A DNA stretch of 64,000 nt, from contig CP136534.1 of the NCBI GenBank assembly GCA_051016205.1, forward strand, positions 4,092,001-4,156,000, read 5' to 3'. A program made the translations under genes and the position numbers. The notes beneath the pieces are model-generated. The model saw only the letters and a list, made by a program, of their open reading frames with translations, was not told the origin of the DNA and made no database searches. The first letter of the stretch is position 1. Every line of letters begins with the position of its first letter. Positions 16,427-25,634 of the stretch are shown piece by piece. This DNA is from Acuticoccus sp051016205 (GTDB lineage: Bacteria; Pseudomonadota; Alphaproteobacteria; Rhizobiales; Amorphaceae).

Positions 16427-17641
16427 ATGAGCACAGTCAGCATCGAGGCCGTCAGCGGGCTTTCCGGCGTCGACCGGAAGGCTTGGGACGACCTTGCCAA
16501 CCCGGGCTGGACCCTTGGGGACAATGGCGCCCTGTCGGGATGCGGCGCCGCGCCGTTCAACCCATTCGTCGCTCACGACTTTTTGCTGGCGCTGGAGGAG
16601 GCCGGCTGCGTCGGAGACCGCACGGGTTGGTACCCCCGCCACATCCTTGTGCGCAATGAAGATGAGCGCCTTCTTGCCGCCGCCCCCGCCTATCTGAAAA
16701 CCCACAGCAAGGGTGAATACGTGTTCGACTATGGCTGGGCGGACGCGTTTGAGAGGGCGGGCGGGCGCTACTATCCCAAACTCCAGGTCTGCGTCCCCTT
16801 CACCCCTGCGCCAGGACCGCGCCTGCTGGTGGGGGCTGAGGACCCGCAAGGGCGGCGGGACATTTTGACAAAGGCGTTGGTGGCCGTTTCCGACAAGCTG
16901 GATGCCTCCTCCGTCCACGTCACCTTTGCGCTTGAGGACGATTTCGCCGCCCTCACCGACTTTGGCTATCTGGCCCGCCTCGACACGCAGTTTCACTGGA
17001 CGAGCCGCGGCTACACCGAGCCTGAGGATTTTCTGGCCGCCCTTGCCTCGCGCAAGCGCAAGCAAATCAAGCGAGAGCGGCGCGAGGCGCTGTCCAACGG
17101 CATCACCATTTCCTGGTACACCGGCCGCGAGATTACCGAAGCGCACTGGGATGCCTTCTACGGCTTTTACATGGACACAGGCTCGCGCAAGTGGGGGCGG
17201 CCCTACCTCAACAGGCGCTTCTTCTCGCAGCTCGGAGAGAGGATGGGGGAGCGTGTGGCCCTCATCATGGCTGAGCGTGAGGGGCGGTTTATCGCGGGCG
17301 CGCTGAACCTCATCGGGTCAGAGACCCTTTACGGGCGCTATTGGGGGTGCGTTGAAGACCACCCGTTCCTGCACTTTGAGGTCTGCTACTACCAGGCCAT
17401 CGATTACGCCATCGTCAACGGTCTCACCCGTGTGGAGGCCGGCGCCCAGGGCGAGCACAAGCTTGCGCGCGGCTACGAGGCATGCGAGACGCGCTCTGCC
17501 CATTTCGTGCGCCACCCTGGCCTGCGCGATGCGGTGGAAGACTATTTAAGAAGCGAGCGGCGCGCCGTGGCACACCAGAACAGCGTCCTCAACACCTACA
17601 CCCCCTTCCGCAAGGCGGATGGGCCGGAACGGAATGAGTGA
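16427..17641 (+). CDS. FemAB/GNAT-like protein (peptidoglycan-recognition DUF482 type)
   Basis: 404 aa from the ATG at 16427 (AAAAAGG upstream); a GTG 18 nt earlier is possible. It resembles the GNAT-related DUF482 family: FNPFVAHDFLLALEEAGC, PAYLKTHSKGEYVFDYGWADAFER, YYPKLQVCVPFTPAPGPRLL, RKRKQIKRERREA, GSRKWGRPYLNRRFF, GRYWGCVEDHPFLHFEVCYYQAID and GAQGEHKLARGYE. These proteins are predicted acyl- or aminoacyltransferases related to FemABX, but no activity is established. No signal or membrane segment. Its stop overlaps the start of the sulfotransferase gene, so they form a unit. Confidence 0.87.
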   Translation: MSTVSIEAVSGLSGVDRKAWDDLANPGWTLGDNGALSGCGAAPFNPFVAHDFLLALEEAGCVGDRTGWYPRHILVRNEDERLLAAAPAYLKTHSKGEYVFDYGWADAFERAGGRYYPKLQVCVPFTPAPGPRLLVGAEDPQGRRDILTKALVAVSDKLDASSVHVTFALEDDFAALTDFGYLARLDTQFHWTSRGYTEPEDFLAALASRKRKQIKRERREALSNGITISWYTGREITEAHWDAFYGFYMDTGSRKWGRPYLNRRFFSQLGERMGERVALIMAEREGRFIAGALNLIGSETLYGRYWGCVEDHPFLHFEVCYYQAIDYAIVNGLTRVEAGAQGEHKLARGYEACETRSAHFVRHPGLRDAVEDYLRSERRAVAHQNSVLNTYTPFRKADGPERNE

Positions 17642-18341
17642 GGAGGGCGCCGGCCTCGTCATCTCGGTTCATGTGCCAAAGACGGCCGGGACGCGGTTCG
17701 GCTCCATCCTGAAGGCGCGCCATGGCAAGCGCGTTGCCTTTTACTACGGCAAGGACTCACCGCTCACCCACCCTTTGGCACGTCGCAGGCGTGGTGAGTT
17801 CGACGCTGAGATGATCGAGGCGCTGGAGGCCGACGGCGTCAGCATCCTGCACGGCCATGTGCGGGTGCAATCGCTGGTGAAGGCCGTGCCAGACCCTGCC
17901 CGCTACTGGGTTTGGCTGCGTGAGCCCATCGAGCAAACCATCTCCCACTACCATTTCTTGAAAAAGGCGACGGGCAACGGGGAGTATCTGGCCCGCACCA
18001 TCCGCGACAACGATCTGTCGCTGGAGGCGTTCGCCGCCCTCGACAATGTGCGCAGCATTCAGACCCGCATGCTGTCCCCCTTTACTGTTGCGGACCTTGG
18101 CTTTGTGGGGGTGACGGAGTTGTTTGCGCCCATGCTGCCTCTCCTCGGCCTGAGGGACTGGGGCAAGCGGGCCAACACCAACCCGCATAAGCCGCTGGCC
18201 GATCAGGACGCAAGGCGCGCCCTCGCCCCCCTCCTGACGGAGGACATTGCCCTATATTCCGAAGCGATGGAGCGTGCCGTCAGGCGCCTCGGCCTCAGGC
18301 GAACGAGCGCACTGGCGCGCCTTTTGCCCGGGCGTCCTTAA
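17634..18341 (+). CDS. Sulfotransferase family protein
   Basis: 235 aa. Predicted to transfer sulfate from PAPS. HVPKTAGTRFGSIL near the N-terminus matches the 5'-phosphosulfate-binding loop of P-loop sulfotransferases, and YWVWLREPIEQTISHYHFLKK fits the 3'-phosphate-binding segment (Arg, Ser). The ATG at 17634 overlaps the end of the upstream gene by 8 nt and is preferred to an ATG 15 nt earlier. The substrate is unknown; carbohydrate or glycolipid sulfation in the envelope is possible given the neighbouring DUF482 gene. Confidence 0.82.
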   Translation: MSEEGAGLVISVHVPKTAGTRFGSILKARHGKRVAFYYGKDSPLTHPLARRRRGEFDAEMIEALEADGVSILHGHVRVQSLVKAVPDPARYWVWLREPIEQTISHYHFLKKATGNGEYLARTIRDNDLSLEAFAALDNVRSIQTRMLSPFTVADLGFVGVTELFAPMLPLLGLRDWGKRANTNPHKPLADQDARRALAPLLTEDIALYSEAMERAVRRLGLRRTSALARLLPGRP

Positions 18342-18398
18342 ACCGCAGCGGCGTCGCCAAGCGCCTGCCACAGCCATGACAGCAACGGAGCAAGCCCG

Positions 18399-18824
18399 AT
18401 GACGGCCTACGACGACACCAACATCTTCGCCAAGATCCTGCGTGGCGAGATGCCGTCAGAAACGGTGTACGAGGACGAAAACACCTGCGTCATCATGGAC
18501 ATCATGCCCCGCACCACAGGCCACTCCCTTGTGCTGCCCAAAGCGCCGTCGCGCAACATCCTCGACATAGCGCCGGAGGATCTGTCGGCCTGCCTTGCCA
18601 CCGTCCAGAAGGTGGCAAAGGCTGCGATGACGGCGTTCGAGGCCGATGGCATCACCGTCCAGCATTTCGTGGAAGGGGCCGGCGGGCAGATGGTCTTCCA
18701 CACCCACTGGCACGTCCTGCCACGCTTCGAGGCGACGGCCCTGCGCCCCCATACCAGCGAGATCGCCCCTGCTGAAGAGGTGAAGGCCAACGGCGCCAAG
18801 CTGCGCGCCGCCCTCAACGGCTGA
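18399..18824 (+). CDS. HIT family protein (histidine triad nucleotide hydrolase)
   Basis: 141 aa, the usual size of the Hint branch. Hydrolyses nucleoside phosphoramidates or related nucleotides. N-terminal NIFAKILRGEMPSETVYED is the Hint signature. The histidine triad is HTHWHVLP with His101, His103 and His105. GHSLVLPKAP lines the nucleotide site. Start at ATG 18399 with GGAG upstream. It stands 57 nt after the sulfotransferase gene and 30 nt before the DUF418 gene, in the same direction. Confidence 0.95.
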   Translation: MTAYDDTNIFAKILRGEMPSETVYEDENTCVIMDIMPRTTGHSLVLPKAPSRNILDIAPEDLSACLATVQKVAKAAMTAFEADGITVQHFVEGAGGQMVFHTHWHVLPRFEATALRPHTSEIAPAEEVKANGAKLRAALNG

Positions 18825-18854
18825 GCGAGACACACACCACAACCGGCGGCGAGA

Positions 18855-19922
18855 ATGGTGGCGCACCCTTCGCCAGGAGGCGGCAACGCGTTGCGCCTTG
18901 AGGGGCTGGATGTGGCCCGCTTCCTCGCCCTTGTCGGCATGGTGATCGTCAATTTCAAGATCGTCATGGGCGTGGAGGAGACGACGGGGGTTGCCTCGGC
19001 CGTCACATCAGCCCTCGAGGGGCGTGCGGCCGCCCTTTTTGTGGTGCTTGCGGGCGTTGGGCTCGGCCTTGCTGCACGAAAGAGCGAGGCTGGGACGACC
19101 ATCGTCACGCTGAAGCGGGCGGCGTTCCTCCTTGTGGTGGGGCTTGCGAACATGCTCGTGTTCGATGCCGACATCATCCACTATTACGCGTTCTACTTCC
19201 TGTTCGGCGCGCTCCTCCTGCCGCTCGGTTCGCGCACGCTTGCCGCCGCTATTCTCGCCCTCAACATAGCCTTCGTGGTGATGGTGCTCGGCCTTGACTA
19301 CGAGGCAGGGTGGGACTTTTCGAACTTCAGCTACGAGGGGTTTTGGACGCCTGTGGGGTTTGTCCGCAACCTGTTCTTCAACGGCTGGCACCCGGTCATC
19401 CCGTGGCTGGGCTTTCTGCTGTTCGGGTTGATTTTGAGCCGCCTCAACCTTGCCGCCCGAGGCGTCCAGCTGGGTCTCATCGCCCTCGGCCTTCTCGCTT
19501 ACATGGGTGCGCAATGGGTGAGCGCTGCCCTTACGTCCGAATTTGCCGCCAACAACGCAGCGCTCGCCGAACTCCTGACCACCAAGCCATTGCCGCCAAT
19601 GCCGCTTTATTCGCTCGCAGGCATGGGGTTTGCCGCGGTCGTCATCGGCCTTTGTCTGGCTGGCGCCGGGACCTTACGACGCTCAGGCATCCTTGCAGCC
19701 GTCGCGCCTGCCGGTCGACAAACACTAACGCTCTACATTGCCCACATTCTCATCGGCATGGGCGCGCTTGAGGAACTGGGCCTCCTCGGCGGGCAGAGCC
19801 TGAACGCTGCCCTCCTCGCGTCGGCTGCCTTTTGCGCCGCCGCCACCCTTTATGCCTACCTGTGGTCCAAACGGTTCAAGCGCGGACCTGTGGAAGCGCT
19901 GATGCGGCGGGTCGCAGGCTGA
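18855..19922 (+). CDS. DUF418 family multi-pass membrane protein
   Basis: 355 aa with about nine to ten hydrophobic helices. It opens with RLEGLDVARFLALVGMVIVNF, which resembles DUF418/YeiB-type and related acyltransferase membrane proteins. It closes with the DUF418 signature region: VAPAGRQTLTLYIAHILIGM and LWSKRFKRGPVEALMRRVAG. GRAAALFVVLAGVGLGLAARK is the typical second-helix motif. Function unknown; a role in transferring acyl groups across the membrane is suggested for relatives but unproven. Ends 8 nt from the convergent azlD gene. Confidence 0.88.
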   Translation: MVAHPSPGGGNALRLEGLDVARFLALVGMVIVNFKIVMGVEETTGVASAVTSALEGRAAALFVVLAGVGLGLAARKSEAGTTIVTLKRAAFLLVVGLANMLVFDADIIHYYAFYFLFGALLLPLGSRTLAAAILALNIAFVVMVLGLDYEAGWDFSNFSYEGFWTPVGFVRNLFFNGWHPVIPWLGFLLFGLILSRLNLAARGVQLGLIALGLLAYMGAQWVSAALTSEFAANNAALAELLTTKPLPPMPLYSLAGMGFAAVVIGLCLAGAGTLRRSGILAAVAPAGRQTLTLYIAHILIGMGALEELGLLGGQSLNAALLASAAFCAAATLYAYLWSKRFKRGPVEALMRRVAG

Positions 19923-19930
19923 AACCACGC

Positions 19931-20287
19931 TCAAACAAGAATGAACCAGGAAAGGATGAGCACCACCTCGGCCACCACCACCCCCACACCAAGGGACTTG
20001 CCTGAGGCAATGTAGGCGGCAAACCCCGCCGCCGCCGCCGCCAGCCTCGCGGGCACCGCAAGCCCCTCCAGCGGTCCCACGGGAAACAGGATCAGTCGCG
20101 CTATGACGGCCGCCACAAGCGCCGTTGCCACCGCCTTGACCCAAATGAAGAACTCAGAGCCTTCATCCAGCCGTCCGGCGAAAATCACCCCCAGCCAGCG
20201 CCAGATGTGGGTGGGAAGCGCGGCGGCCACCACGATGGTGAGGTAAGGCCCCAGCCCCGCCAGCGATTTGACCGCCTCCTCGCTCAA
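19931..20287 (-). CDS. azlD: AzlD-type branched-chain amino acid export subunit
   Basis: 118 aa with four predicted hydrophobic segments. Matches the small AzlD partner of the AzlC/AzlD amino-acid exporter: YLTIVVAAALPTHIWRWLGVIF, WVKAVATALVAAVIARLILFP and a C-terminal hydrophobic tail. It overlaps the end of azlC by 4 nt, as expected for a two-subunit transporter. The substrate (branched-chain amino acids in the characterised systems) is inferred. Confidence 0.88.
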   Translation of the reverse strand: MSEEAVKSLAGLGPYLTIVVAAALPTHIWRWLGVIFAGRLDEGSEFFIWVKAVATALVAAVIARLILFPVGPLEGLAVPARLAAAAAGFAAYIASGKSLGVGVVVAEVVLILSWFILV

Positions 20288-21021
20288 CGGCCTGGCCGCC
20301 TGCGCCGCCAGCGCGATACTCCGTAAGCGAACGTGCCACCCACAACGCCCGCCACCAGAAGGTGCGCATGCTCAAGCACCATAGCGAACAGCGGCCCAAG
20401 AATGAGACCCGCGGCCATGGCCATCTTGTCGGCATCCATACGCGCAGCACCCCACAGGGCCATCAGAAAGTAGATGGGCGTCAAGAACACCAATGCGGCC
20501 GCCACAACGTCAGGCAATGTGCCGATAAGGGCGTAGGCAAGGCCCACCACAACAAGGTTCGACAGCGTCAGCCCAACGGCAAAGCCTGCAAAGAAGGGTG
20601 CGCGGGCCGGTCGCGGCAGGTCCGGCAGCTTTGCCATGGCAAACACCCAGGCGGTGATCGCCACAAACCAGGACAGGCCCAGGAGCATCCACCGCCGCGT
20701 GGTGGTGGTGCGCACGAGGGGCACCCAGGCCATCACCATCGGCATGAAGCGCACCGCCGACAGCCCCACGGCCAGCACCACGGCAAACAGCGAGGCGCCC
20801 GACCCCACAATCCCCACGAACACAACTTGGCTGGGAAGGGCCCACACCATGAAGGTCATGAAAACGGTCTGGGTGAGGGAAAAACCTGCCTCACGGGCGA
20901 GCGCAGCAAACCCCACCTGCGCGGCCATCAAGACAAGGGCCGGCAGGGAGAAAAGGTTCAGCGCCCCTTGCCCCACCCAATAGGCGGTGGAGCGGGCCTG
21001 TTGCGCGTCGGGTGCGCTCAT
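20284..21021 (-). CDS. azlC: AzlC family permease (branched-chain amino acid export)
   Basis: 245 aa. Hydrophobic protein with the AzlC pattern: GFAALAREAGFSLTQTVFMTFMVWALPSQVVFV near the start, LSAVRFMPMVMAW, ARAPFFAGFAVGLTLSNLVVVGLAY, and a final LLVAGVVGGTFAYGVSRWRRRR. Large subunit of the AzlCD exporter. Co-transcribed with azlD by a 4-nt overlap. 84 nt separate it from the gatA stop, in the same direction, so read-through from gatCA is possible. Confidence 0.9.
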   Translation of the reverse strand: MSAPDAQQARSTAYWVGQGALNLFSLPALVLMAAQVGFAALAREAGFSLTQTVFMTFMVWALPSQVVFVGIVGSGASLFAVVLAVGLSAVRFMPMVMAWVPLVRTTTTRRWMLLGLSWFVAITAWVFAMAKLPDLPRPARAPFFAGFAVGLTLSNLVVVGLAYALIGTLPDVVAAALVFLTPIYFLMALWGAARMDADKMAMAAGLILGPLFAMVLEHAHLLVAGVVGGTFAYGVSRWRRRRPGR

Positions 21022-21105
21022 ACCCTCACGGCTTAAACGAGCCGCCGCGGTGCGGGAAGCATCCGGGCGCGGAGGCAGCTATGCTGGTATGCCTGACGGG
21101 CCGTG

Positions 21106-22599
21106 TCAGCCGCTTTTGGCCCACCAGCGATCTTTGACCGGGAAGTGGCCTGCCGCCTCCTCCAACGCGCGGGCAAGGGGCATCAACCCCGCCTCCTCGA
21201 AGGGCCTGCCGATGAGCTGAAGCCCGAGCGGCAGCCCCGTGTCCGACAGCCCCGCGGGGACGGAAATCCCAGGCAGTCCCGCCATGTTCACAGGCACGGT
21301 GAAGATGTCATTGAGATACATCTCCACAGGGTCGGGCTTGCCCCCGATGGTGAAGGCGGGACCAGGGGTGGTGGGCGTCAACAGCGCATCGATCCCATCA
21401 TCGAACACGTTTTCAAAGTCGCGCTTGATGAGGGTGCGCACCTTCTGTGCGCGCAGATAGTAGGCGTCGTAGTAGCCGGCGGACAGGACGTAGGTGCCGA
21501 TCAAGACGCGCCGCTTCACCTCATCGCCAAAGCCTGCCGCACGGGTGGCCTCGTAAAGGCCGACCATGTCGTCAGCCTCCACCCTCAGCCCGTAACGAAC
21601 ACCATCGTAACGGGCAAGGTTCGAGGAGGCTTCCGCAGGCGCCACAATATAGTAGGCCGGCAGCGCATATTGCGTGTGCGGCAAGGAAACGGGGACGATC
21701 TCGGCCCCAGCATCGCGCAGCCACGCCTCCCCCTTCTGCCAAAGGGCTTCAAGCTCAGGCGGCATCGGGTCCACACGGTATTCGCGTGGGATGCCGATGC
21801 GCTTGCCCTTCACGGACGTGTCGAGCGCGGCCTCATAGTCGGCAACCGGCCTGTCGACGGAGGTGGAATCTTTCAAATCCACAGACGCCATCACCGACAG
21901 CATGATGGCCGCATCCTTGACCGTGCGCGTGATGGGCCCTGCCTGATCCAGCGAAGAGGCAAAGGCCACAATCCCCCAGCGCGAGCAGCGCCCATAGGTG
22001 GGTTTGAGCCCCACCGTCCCCGTCAACGCCGCGGGCTGGCGGATGGAGCCGCCGGTATCGGTCCCCGTCGCTGCGGCACAAAGGTGGGCCGCCACAGCCG
22101 CTGCCGATCCCCCGGAAGAACCGCCGGGGACAAGGTCGCCCTCCCCTTCGGCCCGCCAAGGATTGACCACATTGCCGTAAGCGCTTGTCTCGTTGGAGGA
22201 ACCCATGGCGAACTCATCCAGGTTGAGTTTGCCAAGGCACACCGCACCAGCACCCCACAGGTTGGCGGTGACGGTCGATTCGTATGCCGGCACGAACCCT
22301 TCCAAAATCTTCGAGCCTGCCGTGGTCGGCACCCCTTCGGTGCAAAAAAGGTCTTTGATCCCAAGGGGAACGCCTTCAAGGGCACCGCCGTCGCCTTTGG
22401 ACAGGCGCACGTCGCTGGCATCGGCCATCGCCCGCGCCTTGTCGGGCGTCTTGCGGATAAAGGCATTGAGCGCACCGGCCGCCTCGATGGCATCGAGGTA
22501 AGCATCGGTCAACTCGCGCGCGCCGATCTCGCGGCCCCTCAGCTTGTCGCGCGCGTCAGCAACGGTGAGATCGATGAGGGAGGTTGGTGTGCCGGTCAT
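21106..22599 (-). CDS. gatA: Aspartyl/glutamyl-tRNA(Asn/Gln) amidotransferase subunit A
   Basis: 497 aa, full length. The amidase subunit that releases ammonia from glutamine for conversion of Glu-tRNA(Gln) and Asp-tRNA(Asn). The amidase signature Ser-cisSer-Lys triad is visible: Lys82 in GVPLGIKDLF, the cis-Ser in VPGGSSGGSAAAVAA (about 161) and the nucleophile Ser about 185 in TGTDTGGSIRQPA. KPTYGRCSRWG and SLDQAGPITR follow. Its start overlaps the gatC stop by 4 nt. gatB, which completes the enzyme, is not adjacent here and must lie elsewhere. Confidence 0.97.
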   Translation of the reverse strand: MTGTPTSLIDLTVADARDKLRGREIGARELTDAYLDAIEAAGALNAFIRKTPDKARAMADASDVRLSKGDGGALEGVPLGIKDLFCTEGVPTTAGSKILEGFVPAYESTVTANLWGAGAVCLGKLNLDEFAMGSSNETSAYGNVVNPWRAEGEGDLVPGGSSGGSAAAVAAHLCAAATGTDTGGSIRQPAALTGTVGLKPTYGRCSRWGIVAFASSLDQAGPITRTVKDAAIMLSVMASVDLKDSTSVDRPVADYEAALDTSVKGKRIGIPREYRVDPMPPELEALWQKGEAWLRDAGAEIVPVSLPHTQYALPAYYIVAPAEASSNLARYDGVRYGLRVEADDMVGLYEATRAAGFGDEVKRRVLIGTYVLSAGYYDAYYLRAQKVRTLIKRDFENVFDDGIDALLTPTTPGPAFTIGGKPDPVEMYLNDIFTVPVNMAGLPGISVPAGLSDTGLPLGLQLIGRPFEEAGLMPLARALEEAAGHFPVKDRWWAKSG

Positions 22600-22883
22600 T
22601 CCACCACCTTGGGAACCAGGAAGTAGCCGTCGTCCTTTTCAGGCGCGTTGGCGAGGATCGCGTCGGGCTTTTCGCCATCGGTGACGGTGTCGGGCCGACG
22701 GCGCAAGGTGGTGTCGAGGACGGCCGTCATCGGTTCAACGCCCTCAATGTCCACAGCGTCTAACTGCTCCACGAAGCCCAAAATCTCGTTCAGCTCGCCT
22801 TGCAGCCGTGCGGCCTCGTCTTCGCTCACCTTGATACGCGCAAGGTGCGCGACGCGATGCACGGTTTGTCGATCAACGGACAT
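22596..22883 (-). CDS. gatC: Aspartyl/glutamyl-tRNA amidotransferase subunit C
   Basis: 95 aa, normal family length. Small belt-like subunit wrapping the GatA-GatB interface. Conserved segments: VHRVAHLARIKVSEDEAARLQ, LNEILGFVEQLDAVDIEGVEPM, LRRRPDTVTDG and KDDGYFLVPKVVE. A 30-residue in-frame extension exists upstream, but the ATG at 22883 gives the family N-terminus. First gene of the gatCA unit. Confidence 0.96.
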   Translation of the reverse strand: MSVDRQTVHRVAHLARIKVSEDEAARLQGELNEILGFVEQLDAVDIEGVEPMTAVLDTTLRRRPDTVTDGEKPDAILANAPEKDDGYFLVPKVVE

Positions 22884-23141
22884 CAAACCACCTTGGGACA
22901 GAGCGTTGAGGGTGCCACGATTTGGCAGCGAGAGCGGCCGCACCGCACGAGAGGGAGCGCAAACGACCCCCACCGACGACCGACCCGGGCTCTAACACCG
23001 CCCACCGGCGCCGCGCAACACCTGAAGGATCGCCGCCCCGTCAGGCCCCCTGCAGAGAGTCGGCCCCCAAGCCTGTTCCCGTTTCTTGGTGAAGTTCGAG
23101 CCCCCAACGGCCGCGCCGCACGCACCACCTCAAGGGCTAGA
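22884..23141. other. Intergenic region upstream of gatCA
   Basis: 258 bases between the gatC start and repeat copy B. It presumably holds the gatCA promoter (minus strand). No gene or clear promoter motif is recognisable. Together with copy B it makes a 372-base gap between gatC and the peptide ABC operon. Confidence 0.5.
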
Positions 23142-23238
23142 CCGGTTAGCGGTCAGGTGGAACCATCAGATCGTAAGAAAACCGCTCTACGTCAAAGGAG
23201 GTGAGCGCCTTATCGGCGTCCGTGTAGACGCAGGATGC
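23142..23238 (-). repeat. Dispersed 3'-flank repeat, copy B
   Basis: 97-bp copy on the minus strand, beginning GCATCCTGCGTCT at 23238 and ending near TAACCGG. It retains the T-rich GCGGTTTTCTTACG block and GATCTGATGGTTCCA. It starts 17 nt after the last base of the peptide ABC operon (stop at 23256), in the sense direction of that operon. Confidence 0.85.
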
Positions 23239-23255
23239 TCTCGTGGGCGGATCCA

Positions 23256-24455
23256 TTAGGACTTGTGGGGGTCAGCGGCATCCCTCAACCCATCCCCAAG
23301 GAAGTTGAAGGCCAACACCACGATGATGATGGGAATGACGGGCGCCATCAGCCAGGGATAGATGGTCACGACGGTGATGTTCTGGGCTTCGTTCAGCAAC
23401 ACCCCCCACGAAATGGCCGGTCTCTGGAGCCCCAGATTGAGAAAGGAGAGCGCCGTCTCGCCCAAAATCATCGTCGGGACGGAGAGGGTCGCCGACGCGA
23501 TGATGTGGCTTGAAAACCCCGGCAGGAGGTGGCGGCGAATGATGCGTCCGGGTGGCGCCCCCATCAGCACGGCGGCCTTGGCGTAGTCCTCCTCCCGCAA
23601 GGAGAGGAGTTTGGATCTCACGGCTCTTGCCAGCCCCGGCCAATCGAGCAGCCCAAGGATGATGGTGATGCCGAAATAGATCCACAAAGGGCTCCAGGTG
23701 ACAGGCAGAGCCGCGGACAAAGCCATCCAAAGGGGAAGTTCGGGTAGCGAGCGCAGGATCTCGATCAGCCGCATGATCATGCTGTCGACGAAGCCGCCCA
23801 GGTATCCGGCGATCCCGCCGAAAAACATGCCGAGGAGGATGGAAATGGCCACGCCGACCAAACCGACCGTGAGGGAAATGCGCGCCCCATAGATGAGGCC
23901 TGAGAACACATCACGCCCCAGCCGATCGGTGCCAAGCAGGAAAAAGCTCCCCCCTTCGGCAGGGCACACGAGGCGAAAGCGGGCCTCAAACAGCCCCCAG
24001 AAGTCGTAGGGCTCGCCATTGCAGAAGTAACGCAGAGGCTGCACCACGTCGGGGTCGCGCCTATACTCCCAACGCAAGGTCTCAATGTTGAGCTCTGCCG
24101 TCATCCCCTGGACGTACGGCCCCACAAAGCTGCCGTTGTGAAAGAGTTTTAGGGGTTGCGGTGGGGCATAAAGGTATTCGGCATGGCGTTCGTTGGGATT
24201 GTAGGGAGCGAACACCTCCGCAAACGGCACGCACAGATAAAACAAGAGCAGGATGACGCCTGACCAGACGGCGAGCTTGTGACGGCGGAAACGCCACCAA
24301 ATGATGCGCCACTGCGAGGCCTGGTAGTACCGCTCCTGCTCAGGCGTCAGCCGCTCCGCCTCTGCGGGGTCGAAGACGGCCTGATCCACATAGCGTTCCT
24401 GATCCCCAGGAAGGTCAGGGGATCGTTCAGGGTCGACGCGCACGCCCTCTTTCAT
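23256..24455 (-). CDS. Peptide/oligopeptide-type ABC transporter permease (OppC/DppC-like, long periplasmic loop)
   Basis: 399 aa from ATG 24455 (GAGGAGGG just upstream); a longer frame starting at 24533 overlaps the upstream gene. The C-terminal 220 residues are the binding-protein-dependent transport domain: GTDRLGRDVFSGLIYGARISL, GGIAGYLGGFVDSMIMRLIEILRSLPELP, YAKAAVLMGAPPGRIIRRHLLPG (EAA loop) and LGETALSFLNLGL. Between the first helix (WSGVILLLFYLCVPFAEVFAPYNP) and this domain lies an insertion of roughly 90 residues with several aromatic and two Cys residues, much longer than in typical DppC. Last gene of the operon. Confidence 0.92.
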   Translation of the reverse strand: MKEGVRVDPERSPDLPGDQERYVDQAVFDPAEAERLTPEQERYYQASQWRIIWWRFRRHKLAVWSGVILLLFYLCVPFAEVFAPYNPNERHAEYLYAPPQPLKLFHNGSFVGPYVQGMTAELNIETLRWEYRRDPDVVQPLRYFCNGEPYDFWGLFEARFRLVCPAEGGSFFLLGTDRLGRDVFSGLIYGARISLTVGLVGVAISILLGMFFGGIAGYLGGFVDSMIMRLIEILRSLPELPLWMALSAALPVTWSPLWIYFGITIILGLLDWPGLARAVRSKLLSLREEDYAKAAVLMGAPPGRIIRRHLLPGFSSHIIASATLSVPTMILGETALSFLNLGLQRPAISWGVLLNEAQNITVVTIYPWLMAPVIPIIIVVLAFNFLGDGLRDAADPHKS

Positions 24456-24465
24456 AGCGCCCTCC

Positions 24466-25491
24466 TCACCCTGACGCCGCCTGGCCGAGCCTGATCCGCG
24501 GATCCAGCACAGCGAGCAAGAGGTCCGACACAAGCATCCCGAAAAGCGTCAGGACGGCGACGAACAACAAGATGAAGCCGGCCAAATACTGATCCTGCGA
24601 TTGGAGCGCGGACAGGAGGATGGGCCCCACCGTCGGAAGGTTGAGGACCACGGAGACAATCACAGACCCCGAAACAAGGGAGGGGATCAGATTGCCAATG
24701 TCTGCGATGAACGGGTTCAGCGCCATACGCAGCGGATATTTCAGCACAACCTTGCGTTCCGACAGCCCCTTGGCGCGGGCCGTGGTCACGTATTGGCGGT
24801 GGAGTTCGTCCAACAGGTTGGCGCGTAAGCGGCGGATCATGGCTGCCGTGCCGGCCGTGCCGATGACGATGGTGGGCACAATGAGGTGGGACAGGATCGA
24901 CAAGAACTTGTCGATGCTCATGGGTTTATCGATGAATTCAGGCGCCATCAGCCCGCCGACGGACACCCCGAACCACTCGTTCATCAAGAACAGCAAGATG
25001 AGGCCGAGCAGGAAGTTGGGCACCGCCAGACCAAAGTACCCCAGGAACGTGAACCCGTAATCTCCCCATGAATACTGCCGAGTTGCAGAATAAATACCGA
25101 TGGGAAAGGAGACGATGTAGACAAACAGGATGGTGGCAAAGTTCAACACCACCGTCAGGAGAAGCGTGCCTGACACCACATCGCCCACAGGCTTTTGGTA
25201 CTCGAACGACCAACCCCAGTTGCCTTGGATGATCCCGTCGAACCCGTTCGGTCCAGGCCAGGCCCCAAGCCACACCGCGTAACGCTCGAAGAATGGCCGG
25301 TCGAGGGCGAACTCCTTGCGCATGAACTCCAGTTTGGCGATGGAGGCCGACTCGCCTTGGGAGCGCAACTGGTCGATCTGGTTGGACAGGTAGTCGCCGG
25401 GCGGCAGTTCGATGATGAGGAAGATCAGGAACGAGATGACGAGCAGCGTCGGGATCATCCCAAGGCTGCGGCGCACAACGTACCCGATCAT
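24466..25491 (-). CDS. Peptide/oligopeptide-type ABC transporter permease (OppB/DppB-like)
   Basis: 341 aa. Starts MIGYVVRRSLGMIPTLLVISFLIFLI, the standard DppB N-terminus. Then comes GNWGWSFEYQKPV, an internal helix-rich transport domain, the EAA-loop region YVTTARAKGLSERKVVLKYPLRMALNP and NLPTVGPILLSALQSQDQ. Pairs with the OppC-like permease that starts 10 nt downstream. About 143 nt separate it from the binding-protein gene upstream; no separate promoter was recognised. Confidence 0.94.
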   Translation of the reverse strand: MIGYVVRRSLGMIPTLLVISFLIFLIIELPPGDYLSNQIDQLRSQGESASIAKLEFMRKEFALDRPFFERYAVWLGAWPGPNGFDGIIQGNWGWSFEYQKPVGDVVSGTLLLTVVLNFATILFVYIVSFPIGIYSATRQYSWGDYGFTFLGYFGLAVPNFLLGLILLFLMNEWFGVSVGGLMAPEFIDKPMSIDKFLSILSHLIVPTIVIGTAGTAAMIRRLRANLLDELHRQYVTTARAKGLSERKVVLKYPLRMALNPFIADIGNLIPSLVSGSVIVSVVLNLPTVGPILLSALQSQDQYLAGFILLFVAVLTLFGMLVSDLLLAVLDPRIRLGQAASG

Positions 25492-25634
25492 GTTCGCTCC
25501 CCTGCTGCGCCGCCGCCCATCACATGCCCTTCAATCACACCAATTGCCTCGAAGAACCGCGCGGGTGCCGGTAGGCCAACGCCCGCCACCCCATACGACG
25601 CCTGGTCGGCGCACGCACAATCTCGCTGAAAGGT

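Noticed and set aside
21103..22626. 507-codon open frame on the plus strand
   Set aside because: Exact antisense shadow of gatA and gatC; composition is His/Gly/Arg-rich with no recognisable domain.
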